Shown piece after piece: positions 8,421-16,510 of a stretch of DNA of 64,000 nucleotides (its first letter is position 1; each line of letters begins with the position of its first letter). A program made the translations under genes and the position numbers. This DNA is from Nocardiopsis sp. FIRDI 009. Lineage in GTDB: Bacteria; Actinomycetota; Actinomycetes; Streptosporangiales; Streptosporangiaceae. The DNA is taken from NCBI RefSeq assembly GCF_003386285.1, contig NZ_QPNC01000013.1:1-64000 (forward strand), read 5' to 3'. The notes beneath the pieces are model-generated. The model was not told the origin of the DNA. It made no database searches and was given only the letters and a program-made list of their open reading frames with translations.

Positions 8421-9446
8421 TCAGTCGGAGGAACGGGGGTCGAAGGCGTCGCGCAGGCCGTCGCCGAACAGGTTGAAGGCCAGGACGGTGATGAAGATGG
8501 CCAGGCCCGGCACGATGACGAAGTGCGGTGAGGTGGTGTAGAAGCGCAGCGCGTTGTCGAGCATGCCGCCCCAGGTGGGGGTGGGCGGGTTGATGCCGAC
8601 GCCGAGGAAGCTCAGGGCGGCCTCGAAGAGGATGTTGGTGGGGATGAGCAGGGTGGAGTAGACGAGGATGGGGGTGACGAGGTTGGGCAGGATCTCGCGG
8701 AAGACGATGTGGGCGCTGCCCGCCCCCAGGCTCCGGGACGCCTCCACGAACTCCCGTTCCTTCAGGGTGAGGGTCTGGCCGCGGACGATACGGCCGATGT
8801 AGGGCCAGTTGAAGAACCCGATGATGAACACCAGGACGCCGATGCGCAGGTCGTTCCCGGTCAGCCCGAAGGCGCCGTCGGGGATGACGCCGACCAGGGC
8901 GATGGCGAACAGCAGCAGGGGGAAGGCCAGGAAGATGTCCATGGCCCGGCTGATGACGGTGTCCACCCAGCCGCCGAAGTACCCGGCGGTGACGCCGAGG
9001 ACGGTGCCGATGAGCACGCACAGCGCGGTCGCCACCGTGGCGACGAGCAGTGAGGTCCGCGCCCCGTAGACGATGCGGCTGAACAGGTCGCGGCCGTTGA
9101 CGGGCTCGACGCCGAGCAGGTGGTCGGGACCGATGCCGCCCCACGGGTCGAGGCCGAGCTCGGGGTGTTCGGGGTCGAGCAGGACACCGCCGGTGAGGGG
9201 GTCGACCAGGCTCTGGTTGAACTGGTTGGGCGGGTATCCGAACCAGGCGGTGAGCAGGGGGGCGAGGAGGGCGACGAGGATGAGCACGACCACGGTGATC
9301 CCGCCCGCCATCCCGGCCTTGTCCTCGCGGAAGCGCCGCCAGGCGATCTGGCGCAGCGATCTGCTCGCCGTGTCGGTCCCCCGGGCGACGACTTCCTCGG
9401 GTTCGGCGTGCTGGGACGACTCCGGCGCGTCCAACGGCGCGGCCAT
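8421..9446 (-). CDS. ABC transporter permease, DppC/OppC type
   Basis: A 341-aa permease. An N-terminal cytoplasmic region (OppC_N type, with SLRQIAWRRFREDKAGMAGG) leads into the first membrane helix, then a large periplasmic loop and about five more helices. The ATPase-contact loop is REFVEASRSLGAGSAHIVFR. ATG 9446 is preceded by AGGTGGG; the frame extends to 9596 but that extension is Arg-rich and non-family-like. It is the first gene of a two-gene unit with the binding protein. A palindrome at 9462-9487 lies just upstream and may control it. Confidence 0.93.
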   Translation of the reverse strand: MAAPLDAPESSQHAEPEEVVARGTDTASRSLRQIAWRRFREDKAGMAGGITVVVLILVALLAPLLTAWFGYPPNQFNQSLVDPLTGGVLLDPEHPELGLDPWGGIGPDHLLGVEPVNGRDLFSRIVYGARTSLLVATVATALCVLIGTVLGVTAGYFGGWVDTVISRAMDIFLAFPLLLFAIALVGVIPDGAFGLTGNDLRIGVLVFIIGFFNWPYIGRIVRGQTLTLKEREFVEASRSLGAGSAHIVFREILPNLVTPILVYSTLLIPTNILFEAALSFLGVGINPPTPTWGGMLDNALRFYTTSPHFVIVPGLAIFITVLAFNLFGDGLRDAFDPRSSD

Positions 9447-9461
9447 GCCCACCTGACTCTC

Positions 9462-9487
9462 TGTGTGTAGTCGACTGGCTACGCACA
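9462..9487. promoter_or_regulatory. Inverted repeat upstream of dppC-like gene
   Basis: TGTGTGTAG (9462-9470) and CTACGCACA (9479-9487) form a 9-bp inverted repeat with one mismatch and an 8-bp spacer, 15 bp before the permease start. The symmetry and place suggest a repressor operator; no regulator gene is adjacent. Confidence 0.45.
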
Positions 9488-9646
9488 GCCTGCCCGAGGC
9501 GCGCGCGGGTTTTCCAGCGACCGCGCCGAGGGGAGTGTCGCGGTGGAGGTCGGCGCGGCCCGGGTGTCGTGGTGGAGAGCGCCTTCGAGCCGCCACCTTT
9601 ACGATGTAGATTCATTCAGATCGGCCGGGAGCGCGCACGGGGAGCG

Positions 9647-9680
9647 GGTCGCGCTCCGCGGGGAGCGGCGGAGCGCGACC
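9647..9680 (-). terminator. Hairpin terminator after ABC-F gene
   Basis: GGTCGCGCTCCGC (9647-9659) and GCGGAGCGCGACC (9668-9680) pair perfectly over 13 bp around an 8-nt loop, 25 bp past the ABC-F stop. No U-tract follows, as is common in actinomycete terminators. Confidence 0.7.
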
Positions 9681-9704
9681 GTGGAAGGCCGGTTCGTCAG
9701 CGGA

Positions 9705-11363
9705 TCACGCGTCCGGGTCCGCCCGCCCGTCGACCAGGCGCAGGGTCGTCCCCGCCCAGCGGCGGCGCAGCCACCGGTCGTGCGAGGCCACGACCACGGC
9801 GCCGGGCGCCGACCCCAGCGCCTCCTCCAGTTCCTCGGCCAGCGCCAGCGACAGGTGGTTGGTCGGCTCGTCCAACAACAGGGCGTCCGGGGCGCGCCCG
9901 ACCAGCAGGGCGAGCGCCAACCGCCGCCGCTGACCCACGCTCAGCTCCCCCACCGGCCGGTCCTGGTCGCGCGGGGCGACCAGCCCCAGCTCGTCCAGGC
10001 TCGGTGCGTCGGACCTGGCCCCGTGCCGTTCCTCGTACAGGGATCGCGGCGTGCGCGTCGGATCGGGGAAGACCACGTCCTGCTCCAGGAGGGCCACCGA
10101 CGCGCCGCGCCGCCACTCGACCCGGCCCGACTCCGGCCGCAGCCGCCCCGCCAGCGTGTACAGCAGCGTGGACTTGCCCGCCCCGTTGGGTCCGGTGACC
10201 AGGAGCCGACCGGTATCGGGCAGGTCGAGCCGCTCCAGGCGCAGGCGGCCCGGAACCACCAGGTCGCGGACCCGGAGCGCGGTACCGCCCCGCGCACCGG
10301 GGTTCCGGGTCAGGGCCCCGGCGAAGCGCAGCGGACGCGGCGGCCGGCGCACCTGGTCGCGCTCCAGAGCCTCCAGGCGGTTGCGGGCGTCGCGGACACG
10401 GCGCGAGACCTGCCGGTCCACCCGGCCGCCCCTGTAGTCGTAGGCCATCTTCGCGTTGTCCGTGGGGCCGCGCCCGTGCGAGACCCGGCGCGCGGTGGTG
10501 CGCACCGCCTCCCGCAGGTGCTTGAGCTCGTCCTGCTCCCACCGGTGGCGCTGCTCCCAGCGCTCCCGCTCCAGACGCTTCTCGCGCAGGTAGAAGGAGT
10601 AGGCGCCGCCGTAGCTGACGGGACCGGCCACCGCCGGGTCCAGGTCCGTCAGACCCGTGCACACGGCGTCCAGGAACACGCGGTCGTGGCTGGCCAGCAC
10701 GACCAGACCGGGCAGGGCGCGCAGGTACCCCTCCAGGAACTCCAGCGCCCGGTCGTCCAGATGGTTGGTCGGCTCGTCCAGCAGCAGCGCGCCGGGGCGG
10801 CGGATCAGCAGGGCCGCCAACCCCAGTCGACCGCGCTGACCGCCGGACATCCGGCCGACGGGACGGTCCGGGGCGATCCCGGCCAGGCCCAGTCCCGCCG
10901 TGACCACCTCCGCCCGCCGGTCGGCGTCCCACACCTGGAGGCGCTCCGCCTCGGTGAGGAGTTCACCGTACTCGCGCAGGGCCCGGTCGTCCGCGGGGTC
11001 GGCGTCCAGCGCTGCGGCGCCGGCGGCCAGGCGGCGCTCGACCGCGCGAACGGGTTCGAGGGCCTCGGCGACCACCTCGGCCAGGGTCGTGTCGGGCCCG
11101 TGCGGCAGCTCCTGGTGCAGGAAACCGGTGTCGGCCGGGCGTGACACCGTCCCGGCGTCGGGCTCCTCCACCCCGCCGAGCAGGCGCAGCAGGGTCGACT
11201 TGCCGACGCCGTTCTCCCCCACCAGGCCGAGCCGCTGGCCGGGGGCCGCGTCGAGGCACACGCCGTCGAGGACGACGCGCGTCCCGTAGGACTTGGCGAG
11301 GTCGCGTGCGGTGAGCACGGCCGAGCCGCGCGGGGGCGCGGGGGTGTTGGCGTCGAAGGTCAT
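9705..11363 (-). CDS. ABC-F family ATPase (ribosome protection / antibiotic-resistance type)
   Basis: A 552-aa soluble protein with two ABC cassettes and no membrane segment. Cassette 1 has Walker A GENGVGKST, signature MSGGQRGRLGLAA and Walker B LLLDEPTNHLDD. The interdomain linker is charged and helical (REKRLERERWEQRHRWEQDE). Cassette 2 has Walker A GPNGAGKST, a relaxed signature LSVGQRRRLALAL and LLLDEPTNHLS. ABC-F proteins act on the 70S ribosome to displace bound antibiotics or rescue stalled ribosomes. The compact form resembles antibiotic-resistance ABC-Fs of actinomycetes. A leaderless micro-ORF, a long inverted repeat and a WhiB7-like promoter lie in its roughly 200-nt leader, pointing to antibiotic-induced attenuation. 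Confidence 0.93.
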   Translation of the reverse strand: MTFDANTPAPPRGSAVLTARDLAKSYGTRVVLDGVCLDAAPGQRLGLVGENGVGKSTLLRLLGGVEEPDAGTVSRPADTGFLHQELPHGPDTTLAEVVAEALEPVRAVERRLAAGAAALDADPADDRALREYGELLTEAERLQVWDADRRAEVVTAGLGLAGIAPDRPVGRMSGGQRGRLGLAALLIRRPGALLLDEPTNHLDDRALEFLEGYLRALPGLVVLASHDRVFLDAVCTGLTDLDPAVAGPVSYGGAYSFYLREKRLERERWEQRHRWEQDELKHLREAVRTTARRVSHGRGPTDNAKMAYDYRGGRVDRQVSRRVRDARNRLEALERDQVRRPPRPLRFAGALTRNPGARGGTALRVRDLVVPGRLRLERLDLPDTGRLLVTGPNGAGKSTLLYTLAGRLRPESGRVEWRRGASVALLEQDVVFPDPTRTPRSLYEERHGARSDAPSLDELGLVAPRDQDRPVGELSVGQRRRLALALLVGRAPDALLLDEPTNHLSLALAEELEEALGSAPGAVVVASHDRWLRRRWAGTTLRLVDGRADPDA

Positions 11364-11444
11364 GGGACCACCCTTCGTCGAGGGGTGGGCCTCGATGCGC
11401 GCGGCGACGCCCGGGGACGGCCGCGAGGGACGACGGAGGTCGTC

Positions 11445-11553
11445 GACATCGAGACCGCACCACGGCTGCGGGGAACACGGGTGCGCCGGGCGGGGTCCGG
11501 CTCCAGCCCCGGAAGGGGCGAGCCCCGCGCGCCCGGCGGTCGGTCTCGATGTC
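11445..11553 (-). promoter_or_regulatory. Attenuator-like inverted repeat in ABC-F leader
   Basis: CGGTCTCGATGTC (11541-11553) and GACATCGAGACCG (11445-11457) are perfect 13-bp complements. The enclosed region can fold further, for example CGCCGGGCG with CGCCCGGCG and adjacent G4/C4 runs. In the minus-strand transcript the first arm begins at the stop codon of the MRN micro-ORF, so a ribosome stalled there would prevent pairing. That is the expected design of ribosome-mediated attenuation. The mechanism is inferred. Confidence 0.6.
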
Positions 11554-11563
11554 AGTTACGCAT
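11552..11563 (-). CDS. Putative three-residue leader peptide MRN
   Basis: ATG CGT AAC TGA on the minus strand, encoding Met-Arg-Asn. It lies 9 bases after a TAGGTT -10 box, so transcription probably starts close to the ATG and the micro-ORF would be translated leaderless. Its TGA is also the first bases of the leader hairpin arm. It fits a sensor for ribosome-targeting antibiotics ahead of the ABC-F gene, but so short an ORF cannot be proven from sequence. Confidence 0.5.
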   Translation of the reverse strand: MRN

Positions 11564-11572
11564 GTCGGGGGC

Positions 11573-11610
11573 AACCTACCCGAGGGCGGCCGGGAGGAGC
11601 AAGGGGTTTT
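11573..11610 (-). promoter_or_regulatory. ABC-F promoter, WhiB7/WblC-like
   Basis: Minus-strand -35 TTGCTC (11597-11602), 18-bp spacer, -10 TAGGTT (11573-11578). An AAAA tract (11607-11610) sits 4 bp upstream of the -35. WhiB7/WblC-dependent promoters carry an AT-rich tract just upstream of the -35, so control by that antibiotic-response regulator is plausible. Confidence 0.55.
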
Positions 11611-11643
11611 CCCGCCGCCGGGAACGGCTCCCCCGTCGGTCGG

Positions 11644-12135
11644 TCACCTCTCCCGCAGGGCGCCGTCCTCCACCACCACGCCCGCCTGCGGTCCGCCCTC
11701 ACCGCACCCCGGGCCGTTGGGCTCCAGCATCTCGGGGGTGACGGTGACCGTGTCGGTGAGGAGCTCCTCCCCGTCCTCGCCCAGGAGCGCGAGCCGTACC
11801 TCCACGGGCTCGGCCGGAAGACCCTCGACGAACGCGAAACCGTGCCTTCCCCCGGTGGGAACGGACCGCGCGCCGCACGTCCCGTCCTCGCACCCCTCGT
11901 CGACGCTCTCGGTCGACTCCGACAGCTCGACCTCGGAGCTGCGGCACCGCCCGTCCCAGCACACCTCCACCTCGGCGGACCGTACCCCCGCCGCGTCCGG
12001 GGGAGCGACCTCCAGGGCCACCCCCACCGGGACGCCGATCTCCGTGCAGGCCCGTCCCCCGCCGAGCGCCGACGCGCAGCCCGCGACCGCACCGGCCATG
12101 AGCAGCGTCCCGACCAGTCGAATTCCGGTGCGCAC
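11644..12135 (-). CDS. Small lipoprotein, unknown function
   Basis: A 163-aa protein starting at GTG 12135 with a GGAGGGGAG site upstream. The signal is RTGIRLVGTLLMAGAVAGC, with lipobox VAGC. The mature part is Cys-rich (CTEIG, CWDGRCRSSE, GCEDGTCGA, GPGCGEGG), probably disulfide-bonded outside the membrane, and beta-like. I recognise no family. The pgi terminator hairpin separates it from the upstream gene, so it probably has its own promoter. Confidence 0.72.
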   Translation of the reverse strand: MRTGIRLVGTLLMAGAVAGCASALGGGRACTEIGVPVGVALEVAPPDAAGVRSAEVEVCWDGRCRSSEVELSESTESVDEGCEDGTCGARSVPTGGRHGFAFVEGLPAEPVEVRLALLGEDGEELLTDTVTVTPEMLEPNGPGCGEGGPQAGVVVEDGALRER

Positions 12136-12172
12136 CCGCTCCCCTCCCCGGATCTCCTCGAACCCGAGCGTA

Positions 12173-12213
12173 CCGGTGCCGCCCCGGCGGACGACGCGCC
12201 GGGGCGGCACCGG
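12173..12213 (-). terminator. Strong hairpin terminator after pgi
   Basis: CCGGTGCCGCCCCGGCG (12173-12189) pairs perfectly over 17 bp with CGCCGGGGCGGCACCGG (12197-12213), loop GACGACG, just past the pgi stop codon. Confidence 0.85.
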
Positions 12214-12217
12214 ACCC

Positions 12218-13918
12218 CTAGCGGCCGCGCAGCTCCCGGTACCGCCGCACCAGGGCGGCCGTGGCGGCGTCCAGACCGGGGACCTCGGCGCCCTCGGTCA
12301 GGGCGGGCTCGACCCGCCTGGCCAGCACCTTGCCCAACTCGACCCCCCACTGGTCGAAGGAGTTGACGTTCCACACCGCGCCCTGCACGAACACCTTGTG
12401 CTCGTAGAGGGCGACCAGCTGGCCGAGCACCGACGGACTCAGCCGGTCGGCCAGGATCGTGGTCGTGGGGTGGTTGCCCGCGAACGTGCGGTGCGGGACC
12501 AGGTCGGCGGGCACCCCCTCGGCGGCGACCTCCTCGGCGGTCCGGCCGAAGGCCAGCGCCTGCCCCTGGGCGAACAGGTTGGCCATGAGCAGGTCGTGCT
12601 GGGGGACCAGCGCGTCGGGCAGACCGGGGGCGGGGTTGGCGAAACCGATGAGGTCGGCCGGCACGAACCGGGTGCCCTGGTGCAGGAGCTGGAAGTAGGC
12701 GTGCTGTCCGTTGGTGCCGGGGGTGCCCCACACGATCGGCCCGGTCTGCCAGGCGACGGGCCGACCGTCGCGCTGGACCGACTTGCCGTTGGACTCCATG
12801 TCCAGCTGCTGGAGGTAGGCGGGGAACTTCGACATGTGGTGGCTGTAGGGCAGCACCGCGTGGCTGTGGGCGTCGAAGAAGGCCCCGTACCACACGCCCA
12901 GCAGACCGAGCAGGAAGGGCAGGTTGCGGGCGGCTGGCGCGGTCGCGAAGTGCTCGTCCATGAGGTGGAATCCGGCGAGCATCTCACGGAAGGCGTCCGG
13001 CCCCAGGGCCACCATCAGGGACAGGCCGATCGCCGAGTCGTAGGAGTAGCGGCCGCCGACCCAGTCCCAGAACTCGAACATGTTGGCGGTGTCGATACCG
13101 AACCCGGCCACCGCCTCGGCGTTGGTGGAGACCGCGACGAAGTGCTTGGCGACCGCGTCGCTGTCGACGTCCACGCCCAGCCCGTCGGCCAGCCAGGCGC
13201 GCGCGGCGGTGGCGTTGGTGATCGTCTCGACGGTGGTGAAGGTCTTGGAGGCGACAATGAACAGCGTGCGGGCGGGGTCGGCGTCGACGAGCGCCTCGTG
13301 CAGGTCGGTGCCGTCCACGTTGGAGACGAAGCGGAACTCCAGTCCGCGGTCGGTGTAGGGGCGCAGCGCCTCGTAGGCCATGGCCGGCCCCAGGTCGGAG
13401 CCGCCGATGCCGATGTTGACGACGCGCCGGACGCTCTGGCCGGTGTGGCCGAGCCAGTTCCGCGAGCGCACGCGCTCGGCGAAGGCGGCCATCCGGTCCA
13501 GGACGCGGTGGACGTCGGGGACGACGTCGTGGCCGTCGGTCTCGATGACCGCCTGGCGGGGCGCGCGCAGGGCGGTGTGCAGGACGGCTCGGTCCTCGGT
13601 GAGGTTGATGTGGTCCCCGCGCAGCATGGCGTCGCGCGACTCGGCCACGCCGGTGGCGTCGGCGAGGGCGGTGAGCAGGCGCAGGGTCTCGTCGGTCACG
13701 AGGTTGCGGGAGTAGTCGACGTGCAGGTCGCCGACGTCCAGCGCGAACCGCTCCGCTCGGGCGGGATCGTCGGCGAACAGGTCGCGCAGGTGGGTGTCGC
13801 CGAACCGGGTACGGTGCTCGCCCAGGGCGGCCCACTCCCCCCGCCGGTCCAGCGGGGTGTCGGGGCGGGCCCGCTCCCCGGTGTCCACCGCGCCGTGGGG
13901 GGTCGTACTGCCAGGCAT
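12218..13918 (-). CDS. pgi: Glucose-6-phosphate isomerase
   Basis: Cytoplasmic enzyme interconverting glucose-6-phosphate and fructose-6-phosphate. The 566-aa length suits the long (about 550-aa) bacterial family. Visible signatures are [14 protein letters not shown] with the sugar-phosphate site, [55 protein letters not shown] with the catalytic-region His, and the C-terminal [14 protein letters not shown]. The start ATG 13918 is the first Met of the conserved frame. A strong terminator follows. It is a single housekeeping gene with no glycolytic neighbours here. Confidence 0.97.
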   Translation of the reverse strand: MPGSTTPHGAVDTGERARPDTPLDRRGEWAALGEHRTRFGDTHLRDLFADDPARAERFALDVGDLHVDYSRNLVTDETLRLLTALADATGVAESRDAMLRGDHINLTEDRAVLHTALRAPRQAVIETDGHDVVPDVHRVLDRMAAFAERVRSRNWLGHTGQSVRRVVNIGIGGSDLGPAMAYEALRPYTDRGLEFRFVSNVDGTDLHEALVDADPARTLFIVASKTFTTVETITNATAARAWLADGLGVDVDSDAVAKHFVAVSTNAEAVAGFGIDTANMFEFWDWVGGRYSYDSAIGLSLMVALGPDAFREMLAGFHLMDEHFATAPAARNLPFLLGLLGVWYGAFFDAHSHAVLPYSHHMSKFPAYLQQLDMESNGKSVQRDGRPVAWQTGPIVWGTPGTNGQHAYFQLLHQGTRFVPADLIGFANPAPGLPDALVPQHDLLMANLFAQGQALAFGRTAEEVAAEGVPADLVPHRTFAGNHPTTTILADRLSPSVLGQLVALYEHKVFVQGAVWNVNSFDQWGVELGKVLARRVEPALTEGAEVPGLDAATAALVRRYRELRGR

Positions 13919-14132
13919 CCGGTCGCTCCTCGTCGTCCGTGTGATCCTTGGACCGCCACGCCGTGTTCGGTCGGCGTGCCGGGCCGCGCGTGCGGCGCCT
14001 CCTAGCCTTTCACGGCCGCGCCCGCGCCCCGACGGACGCCGTCACCACGGATCTCCGCCGGGCCACGACTGGAATCCCCCGCTCCGACCAGGCATGATCG
14101 AGATAGAGGGAGCGAGCGCGAGGGGGCCGCCG

Positions 14133-14447
14133 GTGACGGAGCAACCCGAAGACTTCACGGTGGACGGTTCAGCCGACATCGACGACGTGGACGCCGTCAT
14201 GGACGTGGGCGCGGCCGACCAGGACAGTGCCGTGGCCGAGTTCCTGCTCGACCACCCCTACGGGCACCGCATCGAGGAGATCGAGGACCACGACGTCCTG
14301 GGCATCGACGCTGAGGTCCGGCAGGAGATCCCCGACCCCGCGCTGGCGGCCGACGACGACCGCCCGGTCGCGTCCCGGCGGGAGGAGCTGTCCCGGCTGC
14401 TCAAGGCCGAGGAGTTCGCCGAGAGGGTGCGCCGGAGCCAGGAGTGA
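14133..14447 (+). CDS. Acidic small protein, unknown
   Basis: A 104-aa, strongly acidic, probably cytoplasmic protein starting at GTG 14133 (TEQPEDFTVDGSADIDDVDA). It has no Cys, no membrane helix and a charged helical end (REELSRLLKAEEFAERVRRS). The frame is open further upstream, but the higher Asp/Glu content and tidy start support the GTG. It is divergent from pgi and convergent with the P450. I recognise no family. Confidence 0.6.
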   Translation: MTEQPEDFTVDGSADIDDVDAVMDVGAADQDSAVAEFLLDHPYGHRIEEIEDHDVLGIDAEVRQEIPDPALAADDDRPVASRREELSRLLKAEEFAERVRRSQE

Positions 14448-14562
14448 GCCGGACCCCGGATGCGCTCCGGGTCCGCGCCGCGGCGGCCCCGAACCCCGGG
14501 AACGGCGGAACCACGGGGTCGTCCTCCCCCGGAACGGGCGTGCCGTGGCCGGACGCACCGCC

Positions 14563-16089
14563 CTACCCGTTCGGACGCCAGGTGGCCAGAAGCCGGTCCA
14601 GGGGGTCGGGTGTGTCGGTCTCCTGCTGGGCGAACGGCGCCTGGTAGCGCGCTCCGAGGGCGCGCGGCGCGGCGGGCCGGGGTGTGGTCGCCGGGGCGGG
14701 GCGGACGGCGGGCCCGGGCTCGGCGGCCTCGTCCTTGGGGGCCAGGGGAGCCTGGTAGCGGGCCCCCTGGGGCTTCGGTCGGCGCCTGCGGCGGATCCAG
14801 CGGGGGCGGTCGGGCGGTCCGGGCCGCTCGTCGGGGCCGGACTCGGCGCGTTCCCCGGTCGGGGTGAACCGCACCGGCAGGGCCTGCAGCCCGTGCACGG
14901 CCAGGGATCCGCGCCAGGCCAGCTCGGCGGGGTCGACGGCCAGCGCCATACCGCGCAGCCGGTCCACGACCGTGTCGATGGCCGTGCGCACGAACTCCCG
15001 GGCGAAACCGGTGGCCGGGCACCGGTGCGCCCCCGCACCCCAGGACAGGTGGGAGCGGTTGCCCGCCATGGCCATGGCGTCGTCCCCGCCGCGGGTCACC
15101 GAGGGGTCGCCGTGCGCGGAGGCGAACCCGAACAGCAGCGGTTCCCCCTGGCGGATGCGGGCCCCGGCGAAGCGGATGTCCATGGTGGAGTAGCGCCCGG
15201 CGAGCACGCTGATCGGCGAGTCGGTCCACATGACGTAGTCGATGAAGTCCTCGGGGGTGAGGGTGCCGCCCAGGTAGGCGGTCCACACGGCGGGGTCCTC
15301 CAACAGCTTGAGCAGGGCGTTGCCGATGAGGTGGGTGGTGGGCTCGTGCCCGGTCTCCCACAGCAGGGAGAGCGCCTCGACCGCCTCGTCGTCGGTGAGG
15401 CGGTGGGGGTGTCCCAGCAGGTGGGAGGCGAGGTCGTCGCCCGGATCGGCGCGTTTGCGAAAGACCAGGCCGGTGAAGTAGGCGCGGATGGCCAGCGACG
15501 CCGGTTCGGCGCGGGCGGGGTCGCCGCTCCACAGGCGGGCGGTGAGGTCGGCGAGCAGGTTTCCGTAGGCGTCGGGGAGGCCGAAGAGTTCGTTGAGCAC
15601 GAGGGCGGGCAGCGGGGCCGCGAACCGGCCGATGAGGTCGGTGCGGCCGTCGGCGGCGACCGCGGCGAGCAGGCGCACGGAGGCGCGTTCCACGACGGGG
15701 ACGAGTTGGGGTGTGCCCACCCGGGCGAGCGCGTCGACGATGGGGGTGCGCAGCCGCTGGTGCTCCTCGCCGTCGTGGGTGAGCGCGCCGGTGCGCGCGG
15801 GTGCGACGCCGGAGGCGCTCCAGGGCCGGGGGTCGGCGGAGAAGTAGGTCTGGTCGCGCAGGACCTGGAGGTTCTCCTTGTAGCCGAGGAGGAGCCAGCC
15901 GGGCACGCCGGGGCTGATCTCGACCGGGGCGAGGCCGCCGTAGTGGTTCCGGAGCCGGTCCCAGGGCAGGTCCGTCGCGGCGGGGCCGTGCAGGGCCAGC
16001 GCCCCCGCCCCTCCGATCGGGCAGCGGGCCTCCTCCGCCCGGCCGCCCGGGGTGTCGTCGCGGCCAGCGGATCCGGTTCCCTGGTGCAT
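14563..16089 (-). CDS. Orphan cytochrome P450, CYP157-like, lacking ExxR
   Basis: A 508-aa protein starting at ATG 16089 (GAGGAG 6 bases upstream). The P450 fold is recognisable: LTHDGEEHQRLRTPIVDAL (C helix), FRKRADPGDDLASHLLG, an I-helix with ETGHEPTTHL, and heme loop WGAGAHRCPATG with Cys357. The K-helix ExxR, nearly invariant in P450s, is replaced by D284-Y-V-M-W288. Streptomyces CYP157 enzymes likewise have a non-ExxR motif ending in Trp. The Gly two residues after the heme Cys is also changed to Ala. About 100 extra C-terminal residues are Pro/Arg-rich with a duplicated GARYQAP(L/F)A motif. CYP157 genes often sit in conservons; none is present here. The substrate is unknown. Confidence 0.85.
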   Translation of the reverse strand: MHQGTGSAGRDDTPGGRAEEARCPIGGAGALALHGPAATDLPWDRLRNHYGGLAPVEISPGVPGWLLLGYKENLQVLRDQTYFSADPRPWSASGVAPARTGALTHDGEEHQRLRTPIVDALARVGTPQLVPVVERASVRLLAAVAADGRTDLIGRFAAPLPALVLNELFGLPDAYGNLLADLTARLWSGDPARAEPASLAIRAYFTGLVFRKRADPGDDLASHLLGHPHRLTDDEAVEALSLLWETGHEPTTHLIGNALLKLLEDPAVWTAYLGGTLTPEDFIDYVMWTDSPISVLAGRYSTMDIRFAGARIRQGEPLLFGFASAHGDPSVTRGGDDAMAMAGNRSHLSWGAGAHRCPATGFAREFVRTAIDTVVDRLRGMALAVDPAELAWRGSLAVHGLQALPVRFTPTGERAESGPDERPGPPDRPRWIRRRRRPKPQGARYQAPLAPKDEAAEPGPAVRPAPATTPRPAAPRALGARYQAPFAQQETDTPDPLDRLLATWRPNG

Positions 16090-16278
16090 GGAGACTCCTC
16101 GGTGGCTGTGGATGCCCCGCGACGCTACGCCGCGATTGTTTCCGGCGTGATTCCGGGACGAAAGCTCCGGCTTTCCGCGGGGAACATCGGCCCTCAAGTC
16201 GGACTCCGGCGGGTGGCGTCGGCGTGTCCGGCGCCGGTGTCTTTCGGTCGCGTTTCGCGTGTGTCACGGACCGGTGGG

Positions 16279-16461
16279 GAGCACGGGCCGAAGCGCGGCG
16301 GAGGCCCGGGGCCGACACGGCTCGGGCGCCGGCAGGGTGCAGCACGACGAGGCAAGCCGCGAGCGAGGAACGAGCGGCAGGCACAGCCGAGGAGGAAGCA
16401 CCCTGCCTTCGGGGCGCCCGAGCACCGGCCGAAGCGCGGCGGAGGCCCGGGGCCGACACGG
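16279..16461. repeat. Composite element: 42-bp direct repeats around a large palindrome
   Basis: Copies at 16279-16320 and 16420-16461 differ at one base (core GGCCGAAGCGCGGCGGAGGC). Between them, CTCGGGCGCCGGCAGGGTGC (16321-16340) pairs with 16398-16422, leaving a 5-nt TTCGG bulge. The inner loop holds GCCGC...GCGGC around GAGCGAGGAACGA. It fills most of the 421-bp space between the divergent P450 and DUF2786 genes (16090-16510). No coding capacity is evident. It may be a MITE-like or REP-like element or a structured leader. Confidence 0.75.
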
Positions 16462-16510
16462 TTAGGATGGCCCGTCGGCTCCACCACCACCTCGACCTGG
16501 GAGGACCACC

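Noticed and set aside
6200-8476. Plus-strand frame opposite the substrate-binding protein
   Set aside because: Val/Gly/Arg-rich translation typical of the antisense of a GC3-rich gene; no motif, no ribosome site.
14563-16089. A conservon (kinase, roadblock, DUF742, GTPase) with the P450
   Set aside because: None of the four partner genes lies on either side.
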